This document shows positions 1 through 10,214 of a stretch of DNA of 64,000 bases, in pieces. The stretch spans positions 7,316,001-7,380,000 of the forward strand of contig OX421968.1 of the NCBI GenBank assembly GCA_949128115.1, in the 5' to 3' direction. The notes below the pieces were generated by a model. It was not told the DNA's origin and ran no database searches. It saw only the letters and a list, made by a program, of their open reading frames with translations. Source of the stretch: Anaspis maculata (lineage: Eukaryota; Arthropoda; Insecta; Coleoptera; Scraptiidae). Each line of letters opens with the position of its first letter. Position 1 is the stretch's first letter. Both the position numbers and the translations under genes were made by a program.

Positions 1-22
1 GCTTCAACCCACGTGACTTCAG
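1..22 (+). repeat. 22-bp sub-repeat, type copy
   Basis: The first 22 bases are followed by the same 22 bases. This unit recurs in every inter-core cluster. Its centre is CCCACGTGACTT, containing the self-complementary hexamer CACGTG. The flanks have weak dyad symmetry around that hexamer. Common variants are TCC for TTC after GAC, CTCCAACCC for CTTCAACCC, and a CCAAGCTTCAACC form that creates a HindIII-type AAGCTT (first clear copy at 1,973-1,978). The unit is not a multiple of 3 and is translated in all frames, which argues against coding constraint. Confidence 0.97.
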
Positions 23-186
23 GCTTCAACCCACGTGACTTCAGGCTTCAACCCACGTGACTTTGGAAACGATCGGTCACCACTTTTGAAGTTGGCAGCT
101 ACTCTTTCCAAACGCAACATCTGACGAACGAACACAAATGTAGAAAAAAAGACACAATTGTTATCCAAAAAGTTCAGGTTTGAACC

Positions 187-363
187 CACGTGACTCCAGG
201 CTCCAACCCACGTGACTTCAGGCTTCAACCCACGTGACTTTTGAAACGATCGGTCACCACTTTTGATGTTGGCAGCTATTTGTTCCAAACGCAACATCTG
301 ACGAACGAACACAAATATAGAAGAAAAGACACAATTGTTATCCAAAAAGTTCAGGTTTCAACC
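187..363 (+). repeat. Representative 177-bp monomer
   Basis: Counted from the CACGTG at 187 to the equivalent one at 364. The cluster has CACGTG at 187, 209 and 231. The core then carries CGATCG at 247-252, GTTGGCAGC, CCAAACGCAACATC, GACGAACGAACAC, an A/G-rich tract around 319-329 and CAATTG at 332-337. Three six-base palindromes (CACGTG, CGATCG, CAATTG) therefore mark each monomer. This copy contains eight CpG dinucleotides: three in CACGTG and five in the core. The length is within the range typical of nucleosome-sized satellites. Confidence 0.96.
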
Positions 364-424
364 CACGTGACTCTAGGCTCCAACCCACGTGACTTCAGGC
401 TTCAACCCACGTGACTTTTGAAAC

Positions 425-623
425 GATCGGTCACCACTCTTGATGTTGGCAGCTTCTTGTTCCAAACGCAACATCTGACGAACGAACACAAATATAGAAG
501 AAAAGACACAATTGTTATCCAAAAAGTTCAGGTTTTAACCCACGTGACTTCAGGCTTCAACCCACGTGACTTCAGGCTTCAACCCACGTGACTTCGGGCT
601 TCAACCCACGTGACTTTGGAAAC
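425..623 (+). repeat. 199-bp monomer variant with four CACGTG sites
   Basis: The interval between GATCGG anchors at 425 and 624 is 199 bp, 22 more than the standard monomer. The extra length lies entirely in the cluster, which has CACGTG at 541, 563, 585 and 607. The fourth unit carries the diagnostic ACTTCGGGCTTC variant, which recurs in the same place in many other 199-bp monomers. Confidence 0.95.
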
Positions 624-800
624 GATCGGTCACCACTTTTGAAGTTGGCAGCTACTCTTTCCAAACGCAACATCTGACGAACGAACACAAATATAGAAAA
701 AAAGACACAATTGTTATCCAAAAAGTACAGGTTTGAACCCACGTGACTTCAGGCTCCAACCCACGTGACTTTAGGCTTCAACCCACGTGACTTTGAAAAC

Positions 801-955
801 GATCGGTCACCACTTTTGATGTTAGCAGCTACTTGTTCCAAACGCAACATCCGACGAACGAACACAAATATAGAAGAAAAGTCACAATTGTTATACAAAA
901 AGTTCAGGTTTTAACCCACGTGACTTCAGGCTTCAACCCACGTGACTTTTAAACC
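801..955 (+). repeat. 155-bp monomer variant with two CACGTG sites
   Basis: The interval between GATCGG anchors at 801 and 956 is 155 bp, 22 fewer than standard. Only two CACGTG sites remain, at 917 and 939. The core is intact apart from subtype variants: GTTAGCAGC instead of GTTGGCAGC, CATCCGACG instead of CATCTGACG, and AAAGTCACAATTG. Loss of one 22-mer is the simplest explanation. Confidence 0.95.
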
Positions 956-3191
956 GATCGGTCACCACTTTTGATGTTGGCAGCTACTTGTTCCAAACGC
1001 AACATCTGACGAACGAACACAAATATAGAAGAAAAGACACAATTGTTATCCAAAATGTTCAGGTTTCAACCCACGTGACTTCAGGCTTCAACCCACGTGA
1101 CTTCAGACTTCAACCCACGTGACTTTGAAAACGATCGGTCACCACTTTTGAAGTTGGCAGCTACTCTTTCCAAACGCAACATCTGACGAACGAGCACAAA
1201 TATAGAAGAAAAGACACAATTGTTATCCAAAAAAATCAGATTTTAACCCACGTGACTTCAGGCTTCAACCCACGTGACTTCAGGCTTCAACCCACGTGAC
1301 TTTGTAAACGATCGGTCACCACTTTTGAAGTTGGCAGCTACTCTTTCCAAACGCAACATCTGACGAACGAACACAAATATAGAAAAAAAGACACAATTGT
1401 TATCCAAAAAGTTCAGGTTTGAACCCACGTGACTCCAGGCTCCAACCCACGTGACTTCAGGCTTTAACCCACGTGACTTTTGGAACGATCGGTCACCACT
1501 TTTGATGTTGGCAGCTACTTGTTCCAAACGCAACATCTGACGAACGAACACAAATATCAAAAAAAAGACACAATTGTTATCCAAAAAGTTCAGGCTTCAA
1601 CCCACGTGACTTCAGGCTTCAACCCACGTGACTTTTGAAACGATCGGTCAACACTTTTGGAGTTGGCAGCTACTTGTTCCAAACGCAACATCTGACGAAC
1701 GAACACAAATATCAATAAACTAAAGACACAATTGTTATCCAAAAAGTTCAGGTTTTAACCCACGTGACTTCAGGCTTCAACCCACGTGACTTCAGGCTTC
1801 AACCCACGTGACTTTTCAAATGATCGGTCACCACTTTTGGAGTTGACAGCTACTTGTTCCAAAGCAACAACTGACGAACGAACACAAATATCAAAAAACT
1901 AAAGACACAATTGTTATCCGGGAAGTTCAGGTTTTTACCCACGTGATTTCAGGCTTCAACCCATGTGACTCCAAGCTTCAACCCACGTGACTTTTGAAAC
2001 GATCCGTCACCACTTTTGGAGTTGGCAGCTACTTGTTCCAAACGCAACATCTGACGAACGAACACAGATATCAAAAAAAAAAAAGACACAATTGGTATCC
2101 AAAAAGTTCAGGCTTCGACCCACGTGACTTCAGACTTCAACCCACGTGACTCCAAGCTTCAACCCACGTGACTTTTGAAACGATCGGTCACCACTCTTGA
2201 TGTTGGCAGCTTCTTGTTTTAAACGCAACATCTGACGAACGAACACAAATATAGAGAAAAAGACACAATTGTTATCCAAAAAGTTCAGGTTTTAACCCAC
2301 GTGACTTCAGGCTTCAACCCACGTGATTTCAGGCTTCAACCCACGTGACTTCGGGCTTCAACCCACGTGACTTTGGAAACGATCGGTCACCACTTTTGAA
2401 GTTGGCAGCTACTCTTTCCAAACGCAACATCTGACGAACGAACACAAATATAGAAAAAAAGACACAATTGTTATCCAAAAAGTTCAGGTTTGAACCCACG
2501 TGACTCCAGGCTCCAACTGACGTGACTTCAGGCTTCAACCCACGTGACTTTTGAAACGATCCGTCACCACTTTTGGAGTTGGCAGCTACTTGTTTTAAAC
2601 GCAACATCTGACGAACGAACACAAATATAAAAGAAAAAAAGACACAATTGTTATCCAAAAAGTTCAGGCTTCAACCCACGTGACTTCAGGCTTCATCCCT
2701 CGTGACTCCAGGCTTCAACCCACGTGACTTTTGAAACGATCGGTCACCACTTTTGATGTTGGCAGCTACTTGTTCCAAACGCAACATCCGACGAACAAAC
2801 ACAAATATAAAAGAAAAAAAGACACATTTGTTATCCAAAAAGTTCAGGTTTCAACCCACGTGACTTCAGGCTTCAACCCACGTGACTTCAGGCTTCAACC
2901 CACGTGACTTCAGGCTTCAACCCACGTGACTTTTGAAACGATCGGTCACCACTTTTGGAGTTGGCAGCCACTTGTTCCAAACGCAACATCTGACGAACGA
3001 ACAAAAATATAAAAAAAATAAAGACACAATTGTTATCCAAAAAGTTCAGGCTTCGACCCACGTGACCTCAGACTTCAACCCACGTGACTCCAAGCTTCAA
3101 CCCACGTGACTTTTGAAACAATCCGTCACCACTTTTGAAGTTGGCAGCTACTTGTTCCAAACGCAACATCTGACGAACGAACACAAATATC

Positions 3192-3200
3192 AAAAAAAAA
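3192..3200 (+). repeat. Interrupted A tract, A9 then TGACGGAATTG (stable subtype, example)
   Basis: In this subtype the tract reads ATATC, nine A, then TGACGGAATTG; both GACACAATTG and the CAATTG palindrome are lost. Copies near 4,440, 4,995, 7,432, 8,678, 20,599 and others all have nine A. Many of these share the AACAAACACAAATATC left flank with the expanded runs, so the T looks like the difference between a stable and an expandable tract. Confidence 0.88.
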
Positions 3201-5290
3201 TGACGGAATTGTTATCCAAAAAGTTCAGGTTTGAACCCACGTGACTCTAGGCTCCAACCCACGTGACTTCAGGCTTCAACCCACGTGACTTTTGAAACGA
3301 TCGGTCACCACTCTTGATGTTGGCAGCTTCTTGTTCCAACTGCAACATCTGACGAACGAACACAAATATAGAAGAAAAGACACAATTGTTATCCAAAAAG
3401 TTCAGGTTTTAACCCACGTGACTTCAGGCTTCAACCCACGTGACTTCAGGCTTCAACCCACGTGACTTCGGGCTTCAACCCACGTGACTTTGGAAACGAT
3501 CGGTCACCACTTTTGAAGTTGGCAGCTACTCTTTCCAAACGCAACATCTGACGAACGAACACAAATATAGAAAAAAGACACAATTGTTATCCAAAAAGTT
3601 CAGGTTTGAACCCACGTGACTCCAGGCTCCAACCCACGTGACTTCAGGCTTTAACCCACGTGACTTTTGAAACGATCGGTCACCACTTTTGATGTTGGCA
3701 GCTACTTGTTCCAAACGCAACATCTGACGAACGAACACAAATATCAATAAACTAAAGACACAATTGTTATCCAAAAAGTTCAGGTTTTAACCCACGTGAC
3801 TCCAGGCTTCAACCCACGTGACTTCAGGCTTCAACCCACGTGACTTTTCAAATGATCGGTCACCACTTTTGGAGTTGACAGCTACTTGTTCCAAAGCAAC
3901 AACTGACGAACGAACACAAATATCAAAAAACTAAAGACACAATTGTTATCCGGAAAGTTCAGGTTTTTACCCACGTGATTTCAGGCTTCAACCCATGTGA
4001 CTCCAAGCTTCAACCCACGTGACTTTTGAAACGATCCGTCACCACTTTTGGAGTTGGCAGCTTCTTGTTCCAAACGCAACATCTGACGAACGAACACAAA
4101 TATCAAAAAAAAAAAGACACAATTGTTATCCAAAAAGTTCAGGCTTCAACCCACGTGACTCCAGGCTTCAACCCACGTGACTTTTGAAACGATCGGTCAC
4201 CACTTTTGGAGTTGGCAGCTTCTTGTTCCAAACGCAACATCTGGCGAACGAACACAAATATAGAAGAAAAGACACAATAGTTATCCAAAAAGTTCAGGAT
4301 TTAAGCCACGTGACTTCAGGCTTCAACCCACGTGACTCCAAGCTTCAACCCACGTGACTTTTGAAACGATCCGTCACCACTTTTGGAGTTGGCAGCTACT
4401 TGTTCCAAACGCAACATCTGACGAACAAACACAAATATCAAAAAAAAATGACGGAATTGTTATCCAAAAAGTTCAGGTTTGAACCCACGTGACTCCAGGC
4501 TCCAACCGACGTGACTTCAGGCTTCAACCCACGTGACTTTTGAAACGATCGGTCACCACTCTTGATGTTGGCAGCTTCTTGTTTTAAACGCAACATCTGA
4601 CGAACGAACACAAATATAGAAAAAAAGACACAATTGTTATCCAAAAAGTTCAGGTTTTAACCCACGTGACTTCAGGCTTCAACCCACGTGACTTCAGGCT
4701 TCAACCCACGTGACTTCGGGCTTCAACCCACGTGACTTTGGAAATGATCGGTCACCACTTTTGAAGTTGGCAGCTACTCTTTCCAAACGCAACATCTGAC
4801 GAACGAACACAGATATCAAAAAAAAAGACACAATTGTTATCCAAAAAGTTCAGGCTTCGACCCACGTGACTTCAGACTTCAACCCACGTGACTCCAAGCT
4901 TCAACCCACGTGACTTTTGGAACGATCCGTCACCACTTTTGGAGTTGGCAGCTACTTGTTCCAAACGCAACATCTGACGAACAAACACAAATATCAAAAA
5001 AAAATGACGGAATTGTTATCCAAAAAGTTCAGGTTTGAACCCACGTGACTCCAGGCTCCAACCGACGTGACTTCAGGCTTCAACCCACGTGACTTTTGAA
5101 ACGTTCGGTCACCACTCTTGATGTTGGCAGCTTCTTGTTTTAAACGCAACATCTGACGAACGAACACAAATATAGAAAAAAAGACACAATTGTTATCCAA
5201 AAAGTTCAGGTTTTAACCCACGTGACTTCAGGCTTCAACCCACGTGACTTCAGGCTTCAACCCACGTGACTTCGGGCTTCAACCCACGTG

Positions 5291-6051
5291 ACTTTGGAAA
5301 CGATCGGTCACCACTTTTGAAGTTGGCAGCTACTCTTTCCAAACGCAACATCTGACGAACGAACACAAATATAGAAAAAAAGACACAATTGTTATCCAAA
5401 AAGTTCAGGTTTGAACCCACGTGACTCCAGGCTCCAACTGACGTGACTTCAGGCTTCAACCCACGTGACTTTTGAAACGATCCGTCACCACTTTTGGAGT
5501 TGGCAGCTACTTGTTCCAAACGCAACATCTGACGAACGAACACAAATATAAAAGAAAAAAAGACACAATTGTTATCCAAAAAGTTCAGGCTTCAACCCAC
5601 GTGACTTCAGGCTTCATCCCTCGTGACTCCAGGCTTCAACCCACGTGACTTTTAAAACGATCGGTCACCACTTTTGATGTTGGCAGCTACTTGTTCCAAA
5701 CGCAACATCTGACGAACGAACACAAATATAAAAGAAAAAAAGACACATTTGTTATCCAAAAAGTTCAGGTTTCAACCCACGTGACTTCAGGCTTCAACCC
5801 ACGTGACTCCAGGCTTCAACCCACGTGACTTCAGGCTTCAACCCACGTGACTTTTGAAACGATCGGTCACCACTTTTGGAGTTGGCAGCTACTTGTTCCA
5901 AACGCAACATCTTACGAACGAACACAAATATCAAAAAACTAAAGACACAATTGTTATCCAAAAAGTTAAGGTTTTTACCCACGTGACTTCAGGCTTCAAC
6001 CCACGTGACTTCAGGCTTCAACCCACGTGACTTCAGGCTTCAACCCACGTG
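5291..6051 (+). repeat. 761-bp tandem duplication, copy 1 (four monomers)
   Basis: ACTTTGGAAACGATCGG at 5,291 recurs at 6,052, and the rare CATCTTACGAACG variant (CTTACG at 5,911) recurs at 6,672; both offsets are 761. The unit contains GACGTG and CTCGTG damaged E-boxes and two ATAAAAGAAAAAAAG monomers. Confidence 0.9.
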
Positions 6052-6791
6052 ACTTTGGAAACGATCGGTCACCACTTTTGAAGTTGGCAGCTACTCTTTC
6101 CAAACGCAACATCTGACGAACGAACACAAATATAGAAAAAAAGACACAATTGTTATCCAAAAAGTTCAGGTTTGAACCCACGTGACTCCAGGCTCCAACT
6201 GACGTGACTTCAGGCTTCAACCCACGTGACTTTTGAAACGATCCGTCACCACTTTTGGAGTTGGCAGCTACTTGTTTTAAACGCAACATCTGACGAACGA
6301 ACACAAATATAAAAGAAAAAAAGACACAATTGTTATCCAGAAAGTTCAGGCTTCAACCCACGTGACTTCAGGCTTCATCCCTCGTGACTCCAGGCTTCAA
6401 CCCACGTGACTTTTAAAACGATCGGTCACCACTTTTGATGTTGGCAGCTACTTGTTCCAAACGCAACATCTGACGAACAAACACAAATATAAAAGAAAAA
6501 AAGACACATTTGTTATCCAAAAAGTTCAGGTTTCAACCCACGTGACTTCAGGCTTCAACCCACGTGACTCCAGGCTTCAACCCACGTGACTTCAGGCTTC
6601 AACCCACGTGACTTTCAAAACGATCGGTCACCACTTTTGGAGTTGGCAGCTACTTGTTCCAAACGCAACATCTTACGAACGAACACAAATATCAAAAAAC
6701 TAAAGACACAATTGTTATCCAAAAAGTTAAGGTTTTTACCCACGTGACTTCAGGCTTCAACCCACGTGACTTCAGGCTTCAACCCACGTGA
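6052..6791 (+). repeat. 761-bp tandem duplication, copy 2
   Basis: Follows copy 1 directly and keeps the same subtype order and the shared rare CTTACG variant. Small differences are TTTTAAACG for TTCCAAACG near 6,275 and AACAAACAC for AACGAACAC near 6,475. Homology stops near 6,791, where ACTTTTAAAACG replaces ACTTTGGAAACG. It is followed by two nearly identical 177-bp monomers (about 6,790-7,150) with GTTGACAGC and CATCCGACG. Confidence 0.88.
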
Positions 6792-7132
6792 CTTTTAAAA
6801 CGATCGGTCACCACTTTTGATGTTGACAGCTACTTGTTCCAAACGCAACATCCGACGAACGAACACAAATATAGAAGAAAAGACACAATTGTTATCTAAA
6901 AAGTTCAGGTTTGAACCCACGTGACTCCAGGCTCCAACCCACGTGACTTCAGGCTTCAACCCACGTGACTTTTAAAACGATCGGTCACCACTTTTGATGT
7001 TGACAGCTACTTGTTCCAAACGCAACATCCGACGAACGAACACAAATATAGAAGAAAAGACACAAATGTTATCCAAAAAGTTCAGGTTTTAACCCACGTG
7101 ACTTCAGGCTTCAACCCACGTGACTTCAGGCT

Positions 7133-9233
7133 TCAACCCACGTGACTTCAGGCTTCAACCCACGTGACTTTTGAAACGATTGGTCACCACTTTTGGAGTT
7201 GGCAGCCACTTGTTCCAAACGCAACATCTGACGAACGAACAAAAATATAAAAAAAATAAAGACACAATTGTTATCCAAAAAGTTCAGGCTTCGACCCACG
7301 TGACCTCAGACTTCAACCCACGTGACTCCAAGCTTCAACCCACGTGACTTTTGAAACAATCCGTCACCACTTTTGAAGTTGGCAGCTACTTGTTCCAAAC
7401 GCAACATCTGACGAACGAACACAAATATCAAAAAAAAATGACGGAATTGTTATCCAAAAAGTTCAGGTTTGAACCCACGTGACTCTAGGCTCCAACCCAC
7501 GTGACTTCAGGCTTCAACCCACGTGACTTTTGAAACGATCGGTCACCACTCTTGATGTTGGCAGCTTCTTGTTCCAACTGCAACATCTGACGAACGAACA
7601 CAAATATAGAAGAAAAGACACAATTGTTATCCAAAAAGTTCAGGTTTTAACCCACGTGACTTCAGGCTTCAACCCACGTGACTTCAGGCTTCAACCCACG
7701 TGACTTCGGGCTTCAACCCACGTGACTTTGGAAACGATCGGTCACCACTTTTGAAGTTGGCAGCTACTCTTTCCAAACGCAACATCTGACGAACGAACAC
7801 AAATATAGAAAAAAGACACAATTGTTATCCAAAAAGTTCAGGTTTGAACCCACGTGACTCCAGGCTCCAACCCACGTGACTTCAGGCTTTAACCCACGTG
7901 ACTTTTGAAACGATCGGTCACCACTTTTGATGTTGGCAGCTACTTGTTCCAAACGCAACATCTGACGAACGAACACAAATATCAATAAACTAAAGACACA
8001 ATTGTTATCCAAAAAGTTCAGGTTTTAACCCACGTGACTCCAGGCTTCAACCCACGTGACTCCAGGCTTCAACCCACGTGACTTTTCAAATGATCGGTCA
8101 CCACTTTTGGAGTTGACAGCTACTTGTTCCAAAGCAACAACTGACGAACGAACACAAATATCAAAAAACTAAAGACACAATTGTTATCCGGAAAGTTCAG
8201 GTTTTTACCCACGTGATTTCAGGCTTCAACCCATGTGACTCCAAGCTTCAACCCACGTGACTTTTGAAACGATCCGTCACCACTTTTGGAGTTGGCAGCT
8301 TCTTGTTCCAAACGCAACATCTGACGAACGAACACAAATATCAAAAAAAAAAAGACACAATTGTTATCCAAAAAGTTCAGGCTTCAACCCACGTGACTCC
8401 AGGCTTCAACCCACGTGACTTTTGAAACGATCGGTCACCACTTTTGGAGTTGGCAGCTTCTTGTTCCAAACGCAACCGCTGGCGAACGAACACAAATATA
8501 GAAGAAAAGACACAATAGTTATCCAAAAAGTTCAGGATTTAACCCACGTGACTTCAGGCTTCAACCCACGTGACTCCAAGCTTCAACCCACGTGACTTTT
8601 GAAACGATCCGTCACCACTTTTGGAGTTGGCAGCTACTTGTTCCAAACGCAACATCTGACGAACAAACACAAATATCAAAAAAAAATGACGGAATTGTTA
8701 TCCAAAAAGTTCAGGTTTGAACCCACGTGACTCCAGGCTCCAACCGACGTGACTTCAGGCTTCAACCCACGTGACTTTTGAAACGATCGGTCACCACTCT
8801 TGATGTTGGCAGCTTCTTGTTTTAAACGCAACATCTGACGAACGAACACAAATATAGAAAAAAAGACACAATTGTTATCCAAAAAGTTCAGGTTTTAACC
8901 CACGTGACTTCAGGCTTCAACCCACGTGACTTTAGGCTTCAACCCACGTGACTTCGGGCTTCAACCCACGTGACTTTGGAAATGATCGGTCACCACTTTT
9001 GAAGTTGGCAGCTACTCTTTCCAAACGCAACATCTGACGAACGAACACAGATATAAAAAAAAAAGACACAATTGTTATCCGAAAAGTTCAGGCTTCGACC
9101 CACGTGACTTCAGACTTCAACCCACGTGACTCCAAGCTTCAACCCACGTGACTTTTGAAACGATCCGTCACCACTTTTGGAGTTGGCAGCTACTTGTTCC
9201 AAACGCAACATCTGACGAACAAACACAAATATC
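7133..9233 (+). repeat. 4,238-bp higher-order unit B, copy 2 (partial)
   Basis: Homologous to 2,895-4,995 at a constant 4,238-bp offset, including GGCAGCCACTTG at 7,201 and the A9-TGACGG monomers near 7,430 and 8,685. Differences are few, such as CAACCGCTGGCG near 8,475 for CAACATCTGGCG. Homology ends at the A tract: copy 1 has A9 then TGACGG at about 4,995, while this copy runs into a 29-base A run at 9,234. Confidence 0.88.

Positions 9234-9262
<29 letters not shown>
9234..9262 (+). repeat. Expanded A tract, A29
   Basis: Uninterrupted run of 29 A in the context AACAAACACAAATATC-(A)n-GAAACAATTG. The flanks are an ordinary monomer, so this is expansion of the normal internal A tract and not a tail of inserted DNA. 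The next cluster ends CACGTGTCTT, the marker of this subtype. Confidence 0.95.
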
Positions 9263-9264
<2 letters not shown>

Positions 9265-10155
9265 AACAATTGTTATCCAAAAAGTTCAGGCTTCAACCCA
9301 CGTGACTTCAGGCTCCAACCCACGTGTCTTATGAAACGATCGGTCACCACTTTTGGAGTTGGCAGCTACTTGTTCCAAACGCAACATCTGACGAACGAAC
9401 ACAAATATAGAAGAAAAGACACAATAGTTATCCAAAAAATTCAGGTTTTAACCCACGTGACTTCAGGCTTCAACCCACGTGACTTCAGGCTTACACCCAC
9501 GTGACTTCAGGCTTAAACCCACGTGACTTTTGAAACGATCGGTCACCACTTTTGAAGTTGGCAGCTACTTGTTCCAAACGCAACATCTGACGAACGAACA
9601 CAAATATCAAAAAACTAAAGACACAATTGTTATCGAACAAGTTCAGGTTTTTACCCACGTGACTTCAGGCTTCAACCCACGTGACTTTTAAAACGATCGG
9701 TCACCACTTTTGATGTTGGCAGCTACTTGTTCCAAACGCAACATCTGACGAACGAACACAAATGTAGAAGGAAAGACACAATTGTTATCCAAAAAGTTCA
9801 GGCTTCAACCCACGTGACTTCAGGTTTCAACTCACGTGACTTTTAAAACGATCGGTCACCACTTTTGATGTTGGCAGCTACTCTTTCTAAACGCAACATT
9901 TGACGAACGAACACAAATATAGAAAAAAAGACACAATTGTTATCCAAAAAGTTCAGGTATGAACCCACGTGACTCCAGGCTCCAACCCACGTGACTTCAG
10001 GCTCCAACCCACGTGACTTTTAAACCGATCGGTCACCACTTTTGATGTTGGCAGCTATTTGTTCCAAACGCAACATCTGACGAACGAACACAAATATAGA
10101 AGAAAAGACACAATTGTTATCCAAAAAAATCAGGTTTCAACCCACGTGACTTCAG
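9263..10155 (+). repeat. Monomers linking unit B to block A copy 2
   Basis: About five monomers with subtype markers CAATAGTTATCC, GCTTACACCCACGTG, CAAAAAACTAAAG, GTAGAAGGAAAG and a TCTTTCTAAACGCAACATTTG form. The same order recurs at 13,361-14,100, 16,200-16,620 (partial), 17,580-18,300, 51,500-52,240, 56,310-57,050 and 60,740-61,480. This is one of the most reused stretches in the window. No other sequence is present. Confidence 0.85.
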
Positions 10156-10214
10156 GCTTCAACCCACGTGACTTCAGGCTTCAACCCACGTGACTTCAGG
10201 CTTCAACCCACGTG
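10143..10214 (+). repeat. Four-copy CACGTG cluster (example of a long 22-mer cluster)
   Basis: CACGTG occurs at 10,143, 10,165, 10,187 and 10,209, exactly 22 bp apart. Clusters elsewhere have two, three or four sites. On the minus strand each unit reads GTCACGTG. That fits the E-box core bound by bHLH and bHLH-Zip proteins and the yeast CDEI consensus RTCACRTG. The plant G-box shares the same hexamer. The 22-bp spacing is close to two turns of B-DNA, so sites would lie on nearly the same helical face. The sequence match is direct; binding by any protein is inference. Confidence 0.9.

Larger units (their letters stand above)
1..2940 (+). repeat. Higher-order block A, copy 1
   Basis: An ordered run of about 16 monomer subtypes that recurs at 10,156-12,986. 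Matching landmarks are 10,155 bp apart up to about 1,720 and 9,997 bp apart from about 1,915. The 158-bp change is explained below for copy 2. Private markers include GTAGAAAAAAAG near 139, GTTAGCAGC near 822, AACGAGCACAAAT near 1,190, and a CCGGGAAGTTC variant near 1,918. The block may begin before the window. Confidence 0.9.
2895..7132 (+). repeat. 4,238-bp higher-order unit B, copy 1
   Basis: Landmarks in 2,895 to about 4,990 reappear exactly 4,238 bp downstream; GGCAGCCACTTG at 2,963, for example, recurs at 7,201. The unit holds the A9-TGACGG subtype, the CAATAAACTAAAG subtype and the ATAAAAGAAAAAAAG subtype, and includes a nested 761-bp tandem pair. Its first part also matches 24.1-25.3 kb at a 21,213-bp offset. 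Confidence 0.88.

Noticed and set aside
1..64. CRISPR-like direct repeats of 22 bp
   Set aside because: There are no unique spacers; repeats abut directly or are separated by the same core each time. No cas-like gene is present.
176..187. AGGTTTGAACCC, whose reverse strand resembles a pol III B box (GGTTCRANNCC)
   Set aside because: One mismatch to the consensus, no recognisable A box or tRNA/SINE structure around it, and no terminator at a suitable place. It is a variant of the 22-mer edge.
291..305. Possible CENP-B box: minus strand reads TTCG-NNNN-A-NN followed by TTGC
   Set aside because: The first part of the consensus fits, but the essential CGGG is TTGC, so only one of those four bases agrees. 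I did not see a better copy in the variants I read.
333..343. Minus-strand GGATAACAATT, identical to part of the E. coli lac operator
   Set aside because: Only an 11-base half-operator match, without the other half or any bacterial gene nearby. A short AT-rich coincidence multiplied by the repeat.
19..345. Minus-strand open frame of 108 codons with two similar halves, repeated at many places (also 1,258-1,584, 10,174-10,500, 61,501-61,827)
   Set aside because: The two halves are simply two monomers. A 177-bp period is 59 codons, so an open frame passes from one monomer to the next. The frame ends wherever the A tract or the number of 22-mers changes. There are no introns, conserved domain or upstream signals that I can recognise, and open frames occur on both strands.
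9234..9262. Long A runs as poly-A tails of retroposed elements
   Set aside because: Sequence on both sides is the uninterrupted monomer, no target-site duplication is seen, and all 13 runs sit at the same internal A tract. Expansion in place is simpler.
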